From assembly GCA_937905985.1 (NCBI GenBank), contig CALCWC010000087.1:1-64000 (forward strand): 64,000 bases of DNA, in the 5' to 3' direction. The notes beneath the pieces are model-generated. The model saw only the letters and a program-made list of their open reading frames with translations, searched no databases and was not told where the DNA came from. Each line of letters opens with the position of its first letter. The first letter of the stretch is position 1. This DNA comes from an uncultured Verrucomicrobiales bacterium. Lineage in GTDB: Bacteria > Verrucomicrobiota > Verrucomicrobiia > Verrucomicrobiales > Akkermansiaceae. This document shows positions 1-8,944 of this stretch, piece after piece. A program made the translations under genes and the position numbers.

Positions 1-28
1 CCATAAATGGCACGTACAGTGGTGTGAG

Positions 29-48
29 AGGGGGGCGAAAGCCCCCCT
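29..48. other. GC-rich hairpin upstream of lepA
   Basis: A perfect 8-bp stem (AGGGGGGC with GCCCCCCT) is closed by a GAAA tetraloop. There is no T-run on either side, so it is not a canonical intrinsic terminator. It may be the 3' end structure of a transcript entering from outside the window, or an RNA stabiliser. Nothing else is recognisable in bases 1-75. Confidence 0.5.
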
Positions 49-81
49 ACTCGATTGAAGTGGGGGCGCATGTGAATGTTC

Positions 82-110
82 TTGACATTTCCCGGCGCTT
101 GCCGTATCTT
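82..110 (+). promoter_or_regulatory. Sigma70-type promoter of lepA
   Basis: TTGACA at 82-87, a 17-nt spacer and TATCTT at 105-110. The lepA ATG lies 10 nt after the -10 box, so the transcript would have only a few leader bases. This excludes the upstream in-frame ATG at 76, which precedes the promoter. Confidence 0.75.
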
Positions 111-120
111 GCCCGCGCCC

Positions 121-1926
<1,806 letters not shown>

Positions 1927-2014
1927 ACCCCGTGATGACATGCCGAACCTGTACCCTTGTCTTTTGGCAAAAATCCCAAATTTATCCAAAGTTGTAAAAA
2001 ATGGCAAATTTTGC

Positions 2015-2042
2015 TTGCCAAGGGTGAAAAAGGGGGTATGAT
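2015..2042 (+). promoter_or_regulatory. Promoter of the rpsM-rpsK-rpsD operon
   Basis: TTGCCA at 2015-2020, a 16-nt spacer and TATGAT at 2037-2042, with A/T-rich sequence upstream that could act as an UP element. The leader of roughly 55 nt ends in an A/C-rich, SD-free stretch (AACAACAACGAAACACC) before the rpsM ATG. The intergenic region 1927-2104 holds nothing else visible. Confidence 0.65.
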
Positions 2043-2104
2043 GTGCGGCGTCAACGCCGCCCCGCAGGGGGTGGCACTCCTAGAAACAACAACGAAACAC
2101 CATT

Positions 2105-2479
2105 ATGGCTCGTATATTCGGTATCGAGATACCCAATGAGAAGCGCATCGAAGCCTCGCTGCGCTACATCTACGGCATCGGACCCTCTACGGCGACGAAG
2201 GTGCTGGAGCAGGCGGGCATTGACCCGAACCTGCGCACAGGCACGCTGACGGACGCTCAGCTGACCAAGATTGTGCAGGCGATCACCAGCAACGGAATCC
2301 TGATTGAGGGTGACCTTCGCCGTGAGAAGCAGATGGCGCTCAAGCGCCTTACCAGCATCAACTGCCTGCGCGGCATCCGCCACCGCAAGGGGCTGCCCGT
2401 CCGCGGACAGCGCACCCGCACCAATGCCCGCACCCGCAAGGGCCGCAAGAAGACCGTGGGCGCCAAGAAGTCTGATTAA
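2105..2479 (+). CDS. rpsM: 30S ribosomal protein uS13
   Basis: A 124-aa protein of the small-subunit head that contacts tRNA and the large subunit. The N-terminus MARIFGIEIPNEKR, the helix-two-turn-helix region with YGIGPSTATKVL, and the basic RGIRHRKGLPVRGQRTRTNART segment (given here only as a location, residues about 90-112) identify it. The tail GRKKTVGAKK is basic as usual. It opens the operon and is followed after 22 nt by rpsK. No Shine-Dalgarno sequence precedes the ATG; the leader is rich in A and C. Confidence 0.98.
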   Translation: MARIFGIEIPNEKRIEASLRYIYGIGPSTATKVLEQAGIDPNLRTGTLTDAQLTKIVQAITSNGILIEGDLRREKQMALKRLTSINCLRGIRHRKGLPVRGQRTRTNARTRKGRKKTVGAKKSD

Positions 2480-2501
2480 CCCCTAACACCTATATCTGAA
2501 A

Positions 2502-3035
2502 ATGGCTGAAGAAACCATCCAGGAAGAAGTGAAAGAAACCGCCGCCCCCGTGGAGGCTCCTGCCGCCGAGGCAGCCGCTCCCGCCGCCGAGCAGAAGAAG
2601 CCGGAGGGCCGCCGCGACATCTTCGCCGAGCTCGGTCTCGCCGATGATGAGGACAAGGTCAAGATTCTCAAGGCCAAGGGCAGCAAGAACGTTACCACCG
2701 GCATCGTCCACATCTCCTCCACCTTCAACAACACCGTGGTGAGCGTGACCGATCTCAAGGGCAACGTGATCGGCTGGTCCTCCGCCGGCAAGCTCAATTT
2801 CAAGGGCAGCCGCAAGAGCACCGCTTACGCCGGCCAGGTGGTCTGCCAGGACGCCTGCCGCCAGGCCATGGGCCACGGCCTCCGCGAGGTGGAGGTCCGC
2901 GTGAAGGGACCGGGCTCCGGTCGTGAATCCGCCGTGCGTGCCGTCCAGACCATCGGTTTGGAGATCACCACCATCTCCGATGTGACGCCCATCCCGCACA
3001 ATGGCTGCCGCCCGCCCAAGGCCCGCCGTGCCTAA
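2502..3035 (+). CDS. rpsK: 30S ribosomal protein uS11 with long N-terminal extension
   Basis: Platform protein of the 30S subunit. The canonical S11 core begins near residue 52 (KVKILKAKGSKNVTTGIVHI) and ends in the typical PHNGCRPPKARRA. At 177 aa it is clearly longer than the usual ~128. The excess is an N-terminal region of about 50 residues, first Glu/Ala/Pro-rich and acidic, then RRDIFAELGLADDEDK. The reading frame is continuous from the ATG and the spacing to rpsM is only 22 nt, so the extension appears genuinely translated; no strong internal start is seen. The extension's role is unknown. Confidence 0.96.
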   Translation: MAEETIQEEVKETAAPVEAPAAEAAAPAAEQKKPEGRRDIFAELGLADDEDKVKILKAKGSKNVTTGIVHISSTFNNTVVSVTDLKGNVIGWSSAGKLNFKGSRKSTAYAGQVVCQDACRQAMGHGLREVEVRVKGPGSGRESAVRAVQTIGLEITTISDVTPIPHNGCRPPKARRA

Positions 3036-3068
3036 TGACATCAACGACTAACCCAGAAAGAAAAGATT

Positions 3069-3680
3069 ATGGCTCGTTATACAGGACCTACCGCTAAAGT
3101 CAGCCGCCGTTTCGGCGTGGAGCTCTTCGGCGCCAGCAAGTCGTTCGCCCGCCGTCCGTTCCCCCCGGGACAGCACGGTGCCCGCGCCGGACGCAAGAAG
3201 AAGTCCGACTACGGAATCATGCTTGCTGAGAAGCAGAAGCTGCGCTACATGTACGGCGTGCTGGAAGGCCAGTTCCGCCGCTACTACCATGAGGCCAGCC
3301 GCCGCCGCGGCGTCACGGGTGACATCCTGCTCCAGCTGCTGGAAACCCGCCTGGACAACATCATCTACCGCCTGAACTTTGCCAACACGCGCAACGCTGC
3401 CCGCCAGATGGTGTCGCACGGTCACGTGACGGTGAACGGCAAGAAGGTGAACATCCCGTCCTACGCCTGCAAGCCGGGCGATGTGGTGACGGTTGCCGCC
3501 AAGGCCCGTTCCCAGGCTCTCGCCAACCGCTTCGTGGAGCTGGCTGCCAACGCCACCACCCCGGAATGGCTGGAGGTGGACACCGCCAAGCTCTCCGCCA
3601 AGGTGAGCCGCATCCCCACGGTGGAGGAAATCGCCCCCATCGTCAACGTGCAGCTCATCGTGGAATTGTACTCCCGCTAA
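3069..3680 (+). CDS. rpsD: 30S ribosomal protein uS4
   Basis: A 203-aa primary 16S rRNA-binding protein and assembly initiator. It shows the N-terminal MARYTGPTAKVSRRFG region, the RRPFPPGQHG segment, and an S4 RNA-binding domain at roughly residues 90-150 (LETRLDNIIYRLNFANT, GHVTVNGKKVNIPSY). The C-terminus IVELYSR is standard. In many bacteria rpoA and rplQ follow; here an intrinsic terminator lies 30 nt after the stop, so the alpha operon ends at rpsD. Confidence 0.98.
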   Translation: MARYTGPTAKVSRRFGVELFGASKSFARRPFPPGQHGARAGRKKKSDYGIMLAEKQKLRYMYGVLEGQFRRYYHEASRRRGVTGDILLQLLETRLDNIIYRLNFANTRNAARQMVSHGHVTVNGKKVNIPSYACKPGDVVTVAAKARSQALANRFVELAANATTPEWLEVDTAKLSAKVSRIPTVEEIAPIVNVQLIVELYSR

Positions 3681-3710
3681 TCTGCGGAGAACAACCAATC
3701 CATATAATCA

Positions 3711-3742
3711 AACCGCCCTGCCAACTGCAGGGCGGTTTTTTT
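3711..3742 (+). terminator. Intrinsic terminator of the rpsM-K-D operon
   Basis: Perfect 11-bp stem AACCGCCCTGC / GCAGGGCGGTT with a 5-nt loop (CAACT), followed by a T-run ending at 3742. It is immediately followed, after GGG, by the intron-like sequence at 3746. Confidence 0.92.
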
Positions 3743-3745
3743 GGG

Positions 3746-3870
3746 GTGCGACCGACGCGATACGCGAACTGTGGTGAGAGTCCACAAGGTGCCGTGATGA
3801 TGCGGAAACACAGACCTGAAGAACAAAGCTGCCGACGGCTGTAAGGCAGATTGGCCAGAAGCGCAGCTTC
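3746..3870 (+). mobile_element. Probable 5' remnant of a group II intron
   Basis: The segment begins GTGCGAC, matching the conserved GUGYG 5' end of group II introns. It continues with GTGGTGAGAGTCCAC (3771-3785), like the GGTGAAAGTCC hairpin of domain I, and ACCTGAAGAACAAA (about 3814-3827), like the later domain I motif ACCTGA.GAACA. The spacing of these motifs is intron-like. No reverse transcriptase/maturase ORF and no domain V (AGC triad, GAAA hairpin) is found before the next gene, so this is a truncated relic. It abuts a rho-independent terminator, a known insertion context for group IIC introns, although the internal motifs look more like other classes. Recognition is by motif memory only. 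Confidence 0.5.
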
Positions 3871-4163
3871 TGCCCGCAGGGTGAGGGCGCGGGGGGCCGT
3901 GGTTAGAGTGCGTGGGTGGTTGGGGTGTTGGAGGGAACCGGTGTGGTGGGTTGCGCACGCCCGTTACCACAAACTACAACACAAGGGCAACGCATTGGTA
4001 TTGCGCGCCTTACAAACGCATCGCGATTTTTTTTTGAAAAAAATGTATTTTTTGTCGTACATTTCGCCTTCCGGGTGCTTATAGGTAGTAGAGAGCGCCA
4101 TCGGCCGCGGGTGCGGCGAGTGGGGCGACCTCACCAAACATCAATACAGAAAGTCAACAAACC
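3871..4163. other. Non-coding stretch between intron remnant and small ORF
   Basis: No convincing gene. The first part is GT-rich and repetitive in feel (GTGGGTGGTTGGGGTGTTGG), possibly decayed intron sequence. A T9-GAAAAAAA tract at 4027-4043 precedes TTGTCG (4052) and TATAGG (4080), but the 22-nt spacing is too long for a confident promoter. The last 30 nt (CAATACAGAAAGTCAACAAACC) resemble the A/C-rich leaders of genes elsewhere in the window. Confidence 0.4.
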
Positions 4164-4298
4164 ATGTCCAACATCGGATTCCACCTCGAAAACAGCGCTC
4201 ATCATCCCCTTCATCGACTCGGCACAGCATTGAGAGAGGTCATCACGTTAAACCATCAGCTTGCAAATCCGTCCCTCTTCGGGGCGGCAATGATATAA
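4164..4298 (+). CDS. Possible 44-aa small protein or truncated gene start
   Basis: An ATG preceded by an A/C-rich SD-free leader like those of the ribosomal genes opens a frame reading MSNIGFHLENSAHHPLHRLG and ending LFGAAMI. The composition of the first two thirds is native (GC-rich), while the stop falls exactly where the sequence becomes AT-rich. It may therefore be the surviving 5' end of a host gene cut by an insertion, a real microprotein, or chance. No family is recognised. Confidence 0.25.
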   Translation: MSNIGFHLENSAHHPLHRLGTALREVITLNHQLANPSLFGAAMI

Positions 4299-4469
4299 TT
4301 TTAATATGTGGTTGCCGTGTAGGTCAAAACAAACAATATAACAGTTACATCCATGACCTTATGCCTTTATGTCATTGGTGTTTCTATATTCACACATCAG
4401 AAAGAGAATCCTTCATTATGACAGGATTAAGACTAGACTTGTCAAACCCAGGCTTTATCGTGTAAAGCA

Positions 4470-5069
4470 ATGAAATTTTTTCGATATGTAGTAATTCTTA
4501 TGTTTATACAGAATTTTTCCATAGCAAGTCCTGTTAAACTACCTCAGGACTGCTTGATAGCTAAAGAAACCGATGTCGTAGCATCAATGAATAAAGCTCT
4601 TACCGGTAATCTTGATGAGCTTAACAATGTTCGTAAATTTTTATTCTTTACACCAATGTATCAGGAGCAAGGTGTTGGAGCCCCATATACAGAATCTCCT
4701 CATCAAGCAGAGAAAATGCTTATTCTTTTTACTATAATCGGAGCATTATTAGAAAATGAATATTTGTTACAGGAACTTCGCTACGCACACAGCACGTATC
4801 CTACCCTTGACCTTACCCAGGAAGAGAACACTCTGATGAATCTTTTTCTTCTTAATGAAAAAGAAAGACAATATTATATACGCCTTTTGGAAAAAAATCC
4901 AAACAGCTTGTATATTAATTATTTTTTGTACATGGACGCTCAATTACGAGGTAACATCTCAGTATCGAAATACATGAGACACATGCGAAATAGAATAGAT
5001 AACAGATTGATAAACAATAAAATTCATTGGGACAACGAAACAAGCAGTCCACAACTTATTAAAAAATAA
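4470..5069 (+). CDS. AT-rich orphan secreted protein
   Basis: A 199-aa protein of unknown function. Residues 1-20 form a signal peptide (short basic start, hydrophobic VVILMFIQNFSIAS, likely cleavage before PVKLP). The mature part is predicted mostly helical, with no Cys pairs or catalytic motif I recognise; LLENEYLLQELRYAHS and LLEKNPNSLYINYFLYMDAQ look like helical-hairpin segments. Codon use is strikingly A/T-ending (many AAA, AAT, TTT, ATA), unlike every neighbour, which suggests horizontal acquisition. A weak TTGTCA-N16-TGTAAA precedes the ATG. The downstream lipoprotein has native composition, so the foreign block is short. Confidence 0.7.
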   Translation: MKFFRYVVILMFIQNFSIASPVKLPQDCLIAKETDVVASMNKALTGNLDELNNVRKFLFFTPMYQEQGVGAPYTESPHQAEKMLILFTIIGALLENEYLLQELRYAHSTYPTLDLTQEENTLMNLFLLNEKERQYYIRLLEKNPNSLYINYFLYMDAQLRGNISVSKYMRHMRNRIDNRLINNKIHWDNETSSPQLIKK

Positions 5070-5098
5070 GTAGGTGGCAATGAAACACATTCACGAGT

Positions 5099-5746
5099 AT
5101 GAAAACATTACCAATGATTGCAGGTATAGCCCTGCTGCTTTTGTCGGGGTGCGCGGACTTGACGCAGCGCGGCCCGGTTTCCGCGCAAAGCGAGAATTCC
5201 AACCGCATGCGCTTTGATGTCGTGGTTCACGACCAGACAATGGAGGTGAGTGTGACCAACTTGACCGGGAAGACAGTGGAGGTGGATGGCGAGATGGAAA
5301 TCTGGTTCCACTATGACTTCACGGGAGCCGGCAGCGATTCCAAGACCAGTGAAGAATTGGGCGGCAAGCCGCTTTCCCAGCGCCTGGTGAAACTCGAGCC
5401 CGGGAAAACGTTGACCAAGGTGTTCAAAAGCGGAGATGTGTACCATTCCTACTCCTCGGAACATGGCATAGCCGTTGATGGCAAAACTCCCCTCTGGCAG
5501 CACACCATGTACACCTGCCGCATGCCCGATTTTTCCAAGCTGAAGGGCGTGGTCGTCCTCTATGCCAGCGGAAGTGACGATTCCATGATACCCGGCGAGC
5601 TTGCAGCAAAGGAAAACATGCCGCTTCCCGATGACCTGCTGGAGGCCGCAGCCGCAGTGGAAGTGAAATTGGCGGATGATTTCCAGTGCACCCTGCCGCC
5701 CTACATGTTGAAAGGCGACAAGGATTTGCCCCATTTCGGGGAATGA
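5099..5746 (+). CDS. Lipoprotein of unknown function
   Basis: A 215-aa protein with a lipoprotein signal peptide: hydrophobic MIAGIALLLLSGC with the lipobox LSGC placing the lipidated Cys at residue 18. The mature region contains beta-rich repeats of hydrophobic and polar residues (MEVSVTNLTGKTVEVDGEME, VKLEPGKTLTKVF), suggesting an immunoglobulin-like or similar beta-sandwich exposed to the periplasm. Sequence composition is native and GC-rich, contrasting with the AT-rich gene 29 nt upstream. No specific family recognised. Confidence 0.75.
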   Translation: MKTLPMIAGIALLLLSGCADLTQRGPVSAQSENSNRMRFDVVVHDQTMEVSVTNLTGKTVEVDGEMEIWFHYDFTGAGSDSKTSEELGGKPLSQRLVKLEPGKTLTKVFKSGDVYHSYSSEHGIAVDGKTPLWQHTMYTCRMPDFSKLKGVVVLYASGSDDSMIPGELAAKENMPLPDDLLEAAAAVEVKLADDFQCTLPPYMLKGDKDLPHFGE

Positions 5747-5788
5747 GTAGAAAAGGTGACGCCGCCGTTCGGCGTGGGGATTTTGATG

Positions 5789-5827
5789 GAAAAAAAAGCG
5801 CCTTCCCGCAGAACGGGAAGGCGCTTT
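5789..5827 (-). terminator. Intrinsic terminator of the acetate-CoA ligase gene
   Basis: A perfect 14-bp stem (5795-5808 with 5814-5827) and 5-nt loop, with a run of eight T on the reverse strand. It lies 24 nt past the stop of the reverse-strand gene. The same hairpin may also end the forward-strand lipoprotein transcript, though that side has only three T. Confidence 0.9.
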
Positions 5828-5850
5828 GAAGTTGTTGGGCGGGATGCTCC

Positions 5851-7929
5851 TTACTTGAGCAGCATCTTGAAGTCCACCACCACGGCGCGGTCCGCGGTGA
5901 CAAGCACCGGGTTGCCGTCGATGGCGGTGATTTCCGGCACCTCGAGCACGAGCTGCTGGACCTTGCGGAGGGTGTCCGCCAGGGGGCCGACGGCCTTGGG
6001 GGCCTCGCCGCGCACGCCGTTGAGGATCTTGCCCACCTTGGTCTCCTTGATCATCTCGGAGAAGTCGTCGGAGGGCAGGATGCGCATGGTGGTGTCGCGC
6101 ATGACCTCGGTGTAGATGCCGCCGGTGCCGAAGACCATGACGCGGCCGAAGTTCTTGTCGCTGTTGACACCGATGATGGTCTCGGTGGCCTTGGTGATCA
6201 TCTCCTGGATGAGGACGGAAGCGCCCTTGAGCTGGAACTTCTCAATGGAGCCCCAGAGGCCGTTCCAAGCCTCCTCGAAGGAAGCCTCGTCGTTCACGTT
6301 GAGGTAGATGCCCTTCATCTCGGTCTTGTGCAGGGCGTCCGGCGCGGAGAGCTTGAGCACCACGGCGTTCGGGAAGATGGTCTTGCAGAAGGCCAGGGCT
6401 TCCGCCTTGTCGGTGTAGTTGCCGCTCTTCGGGAAGTCGATGCCGTAGTGGGCCATGAGGGCGTTCACGGTGACCTGCGGGAGAGAGGCGAGGCCTGCCT
6501 CCTTGGCATCGGTGACCTGCTTCTTGAGCTCGGCGGGGAGCTCGTGCACCTCTGCGGTGGCGAGCTTCTTGCCGCGGTAGGCCATCTGGCCCTTCAGCAG
6601 GCCGAGCAGGCGCACCACGTCGGACGGGTACTCGTAGGTGAGGATGTGGTTCTTGCGAAGGATCTCGCGGCCCTCCTCCACGCGGGCACCGCCCACGAAG
6701 ACGGCGTAGATGTTGATGTCCGGGTACTGCGGGGCGAGCTTGACGATGGCCTCTGCGGTGCCGGTGGGATCGGTGACGCGCTGCGGGGTGAGCAGGACGA
6801 GGATGTTCTTGTACTCCTTGCTCTCGCAGAGCACGCGCAGGGCCTTCTCATAGCGGTCGGCCAGGGCGTCGCCCACCACGTCGATGGGGTTGCCCACGGA
6901 AGCCTCTGCGGTGAGGTTGGCCTTGAGCTCGGCGATGGTCTTCTCGCTCGGGCGGGCGATGTCCAGCCCGGCTTCCTCGCACAGGTCGCTCGTGAGCACG
7001 CCCACGCCGCCGGCGTTGGTGAGCACGGCCACCTGGCCGCCGAAATCATTGTGGTGGCAGTACTGGAGAATCTCCAGCAGGCCGAACAGCTCGCGGTCGT
7101 TGTATGCCTGGATGGCGCCGGCACCCTGCAGGGCAATCTCCAGCACGCGGTAGTTCGGTGCCAGGGAACCCGTGTGGGACAGGGAGGCCGCCTGGGCCTT
7201 CGCGCTCTTACCGGGCTCCATGATCACGCAGGGCTTGGTGTCGGACACATTCTTGAGGACCTTCAGGAAGTTCTTGCCGTTCTTGAGGGATTCCAGGTAG
7301 AAGACGAAGGCGTTGGTGTCGGGGTCGTCCTTGAGGGCGTCCAGGAGGATATCCTCACCCATGGCGGCCTTGTTGCCGATGGAGATGAAGTGGGAGAAGC
7401 CGATGTTCTTGCCGGCAGCCCAGTCCATGATGGCGGAGCAGTACGCGCCGGACTGGGAGATGAAGGCCACCTTGCCCTTGAGGGGGGTGTCGCCGAAGGA
7501 GGCGTTGAGGTTGTGGGGGGTGGAGATGTGGCCGAGGCAGTTCGGGCCCAGCAGGCTGATGCCGTTGTCCAGGCACTTGGTGGCGATGCGCTGCTCCAGC
7601 TCCTTCTCGCCCACCTCGCCGAATCCGGCGGTGATGATGGAGATGTTCTTGGTGTGGTTGACGATGCACGCGTCAATCACGGGCTCCGTGAAGCGGGCGG
7701 GAACCAGGATGACCACCAGGTCCATGGCCTCCGGCAGCTTGTCTACGCTCGCGTAGCAAGGCTTGCCGTACACTTCCTGGCCGTCCAGCTTGGGGTTCAC
7801 GCCGTACAGCTTGCCGGAGAAACCGGCGTCAATGATGTTGTTGAACACCACTGCGCCAAGCTTGGAGGGGTTGTCGGACACGCCGACCACTGCAATGCTC
7901 TTCGGATTGAAGAATGATTCGAGTGACAT
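5851..7929 (-). CDS. ADP-forming acetate/acyl-CoA ligase, fused alpha-beta
   Basis: A 692-aa ACD-type enzyme converting acyl-CoA + ADP + Pi to acid + ATP + CoA, a substrate-level phosphorylation step in fermenters. Order: CoA-binding Rossmann domain (residues 1-130; SIAVVGVSDNPSKLG), ligase/succinyl-CoA-synthetase-like domain with the phospho-accepting His252 in LSHTGSLAP and GPNCLG near 128, then a C-terminal ATP-grasp domain from about 480 (VVLKLSAPDALHKTEMKG, VNSDKNFGRVMVFGTGG). The alpha and beta subunits, separate in archaea, are fused. The start at 7929 (MSLESFFNPKSIAVVG) matches the family; an upstream ATG would add 20 residues overlapping the promoter. Substrate range cannot be read from sequence. 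Confidence 0.9.
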   Translation of the reverse strand: MSLESFFNPKSIAVVGVSDNPSKLGAVVFNNIIDAGFSGKLYGVNPKLDGQEVYGKPCYASVDKLPEAMDLVVILVPARFTEPVIDACIVNHTKNISIITAGFGEVGEKELEQRIATKCLDNGISLLGPNCLGHISTPHNLNASFGDTPLKGKVAFISQSGAYCSAIMDWAAGKNIGFSHFISIGNKAAMGEDILLDALKDDPDTNAFVFYLESLKNGKNFLKVLKNVSDTKPCVIMEPGKSAKAQAASLSHTGSLAPNYRVLEIALQGAGAIQAYNDRELFGLLEILQYCHHNDFGGQVAVLTNAGGVGVLTSDLCEEAGLDIARPSEKTIAELKANLTAEASVGNPIDVVGDALADRYEKALRVLCESKEYKNILVLLTPQRVTDPTGTAEAIVKLAPQYPDINIYAVFVGGARVEEGREILRKNHILTYEYPSDVVRLLGLLKGQMAYRGKKLATAEVHELPAELKKQVTDAKEAGLASLPQVTVNALMAHYGIDFPKSGNYTDKAEALAFCKTIFPNAVVLKLSAPDALHKTEMKGIYLNVNDEASFEEAWNGLWGSIEKFQLKGASVLIQEMITKATETIIGVNSDKNFGRVMVFGTGGIYTEVMRDTTMRILPSDDFSEMIKETKVGKILNGVRGEAPKAVGPLADTLRKVQQLVLEVPEITAIDGNPVLVTADRAVVVDFKMLLK

Positions 7930-7976
7930 AGTCGTAATGTTGTTGTTAAAAAGAAAAAGCCCAACGGCTCGGTGGC

Positions 7977-8005
7977 ATTCTACCACCATTTTGTTCTTTC
8001 CGCAA
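7977..8005 (-). promoter_or_regulatory. Promoter of the acetate-CoA ligase gene
   Basis: On the reverse strand TTGCGG (8005-8000), a 17-nt spacer and TAGAAT (7982-7977), giving a leader of about 40 nt. It is divergent from the ispE promoter 50 bp away. Confidence 0.65.
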
Positions 8006-8056
8006 GCTTATCCCGCTGATTTTGCATGTGATTTTTTTGCATGTATCCGCGTAACG

Positions 8057-8085
8057 TTGACGCCGCGCGCGCTTTCGTGTACAAT
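8057..8085 (+). promoter_or_regulatory. Promoter of ispE, predicting a leaderless mRNA
   Basis: TTGACG at 8057-8062, exactly 17 nt, then TACAAT at 8080-8085. The ispE ATG begins 7 nt after the -10 box, where transcription would be expected to start. Confidence 0.8.
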
Positions 8086-8092
8086 AAGCGCC

Positions 8093-8938
8093 ATGGCAAC
8101 CTACACGGCACCGGCTAAGGTCAACCTTTCCCTGCGCGTCAGCAGCAAGCAGCGCGAGGATGGATACCACAACGTGGACATCCTCATGGCACCCATCGAT
8201 TTGTACGACACGCTGGAGTTCAACAATTCCCGCACCACCACGCTGGCGTGCGACATGCCCGGCGTGCCCACGGATGAAAGCAACCTGGTGTTCAAGGCGG
8301 TGCGCGAGTTTGAAAAGGTGTACGGGCGCAAAGCCAAGCAGCGCATCGTCCTCACCAAGGCTATCCCGCACGGAGCCGGCCTCGGCGGCGGCTCGGCGGA
8401 CGCCGCCGTCACCCTCAAGGCCCTCAATGAAATACTCGGCACCAACTACGCGCCGGAGGAGCTGCAGGCCATGGCCGCCAACCTGGGCAGCGATGTGTCG
8501 TTCTTCCTCAACCCCGTCGTCAGCCGCTGCACCGGGCGCGGGGAGATTGTGACCCCCGAACCGAAGCTGGCGGGCTGGAGCCGCCCGCTGGTGCTGCTCA
8601 AGCCGCAGTTTGCCGTGTCCACCCCCTACGCCTACAAGAATCTCACCTGCTCGCGCCGTCTCAAGGGCATCAACTACGGCACGCAGGAGCTGGACGACAT
8701 CCAGTTCGTCAACGAGCTGGAGCGCCCGGTGTTCGCCAAGTTCCCCGTGTTGGCCGCCATGAAGACCTGGCTGCTGGAGCAGGAGGGCGCGCGCGTGGCC
8801 CTTATGAGCGGCTCCGGCTCGTCCGTCTTCGCTCTCACCGACACCCCGGAGCAGGCGAAGGCCATTGCTGAAAAGGCGCGGCAGGAGCTGGACCCCACGC
8901 TCTTTGTGCATTGCGGCACGGTGAACCCCCAGCCCTGA
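8093..8938 (+). CDS. ispE: 4-diphosphocytidyl-2-C-methyl-D-erythritol kinase
   Basis: A 281-aa GHMP kinase that phosphorylates CDP-ME at the 2-hydroxyl in the MEP isoprenoid pathway. The N-terminal PAKVNLSLRV with the following DGYHNVDILMAPI is diagnostic, the ATP-binding glycine motif PHGAGLGGGSADAA is at residues 92-105, and the C-terminal MSGSGSSVFAL is the third GHMP motif. The start chosen is the ATG right after the promoter; longer in-frame extensions upstream cross the promoter and the divergent gene. A small gene gap (6 nt) links it to the next gene. Confidence 0.95.
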   Translation: MATYTAPAKVNLSLRVSSKQREDGYHNVDILMAPIDLYDTLEFNNSRTTTLACDMPGVPTDESNLVFKAVREFEKVYGRKAKQRIVLTKAIPHGAGLGGGSADAAVTLKALNEILGTNYAPEELQAMAANLGSDVSFFLNPVVSRCTGRGEIVTPEPKLAGWSRPLVLLKPQFAVSTPYAYKNLTCSRRLKGINYGTQELDDIQFVNELERPVFAKFPVLAAMKTWLLEQEGARVALMSGSGSSVFALTDTPEQAKAIAEKARQELDPTLFVHCGTVNPQP

Positions 8939-8944
8939 CGCTGC

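Noticed and set aside
3746..3870. Cobalamin riboswitch or RNase P RNA
   Set aside because: GGTGAGAGTCC and CAGACCTG recall pieces of both, but the B12-box order and the RNase P core (GAGGAAAGUC and ACAGAA regions with proper spacing) are not satisfied, and no B12-related gene follows. The GTGCG start and ACCTGAAGAACA motif fit a group II intron better.
6328..7917. Long forward-strand ORF opposite the acetate-CoA ligase
   Set aside because: It is a codon-bias shadow of a well-identified reverse-strand enzyme; its translation is Val/Gly/His-rich without family features. The same holds for 33289-35166, 44158-46083 and 46244-48343 on the forward strand.
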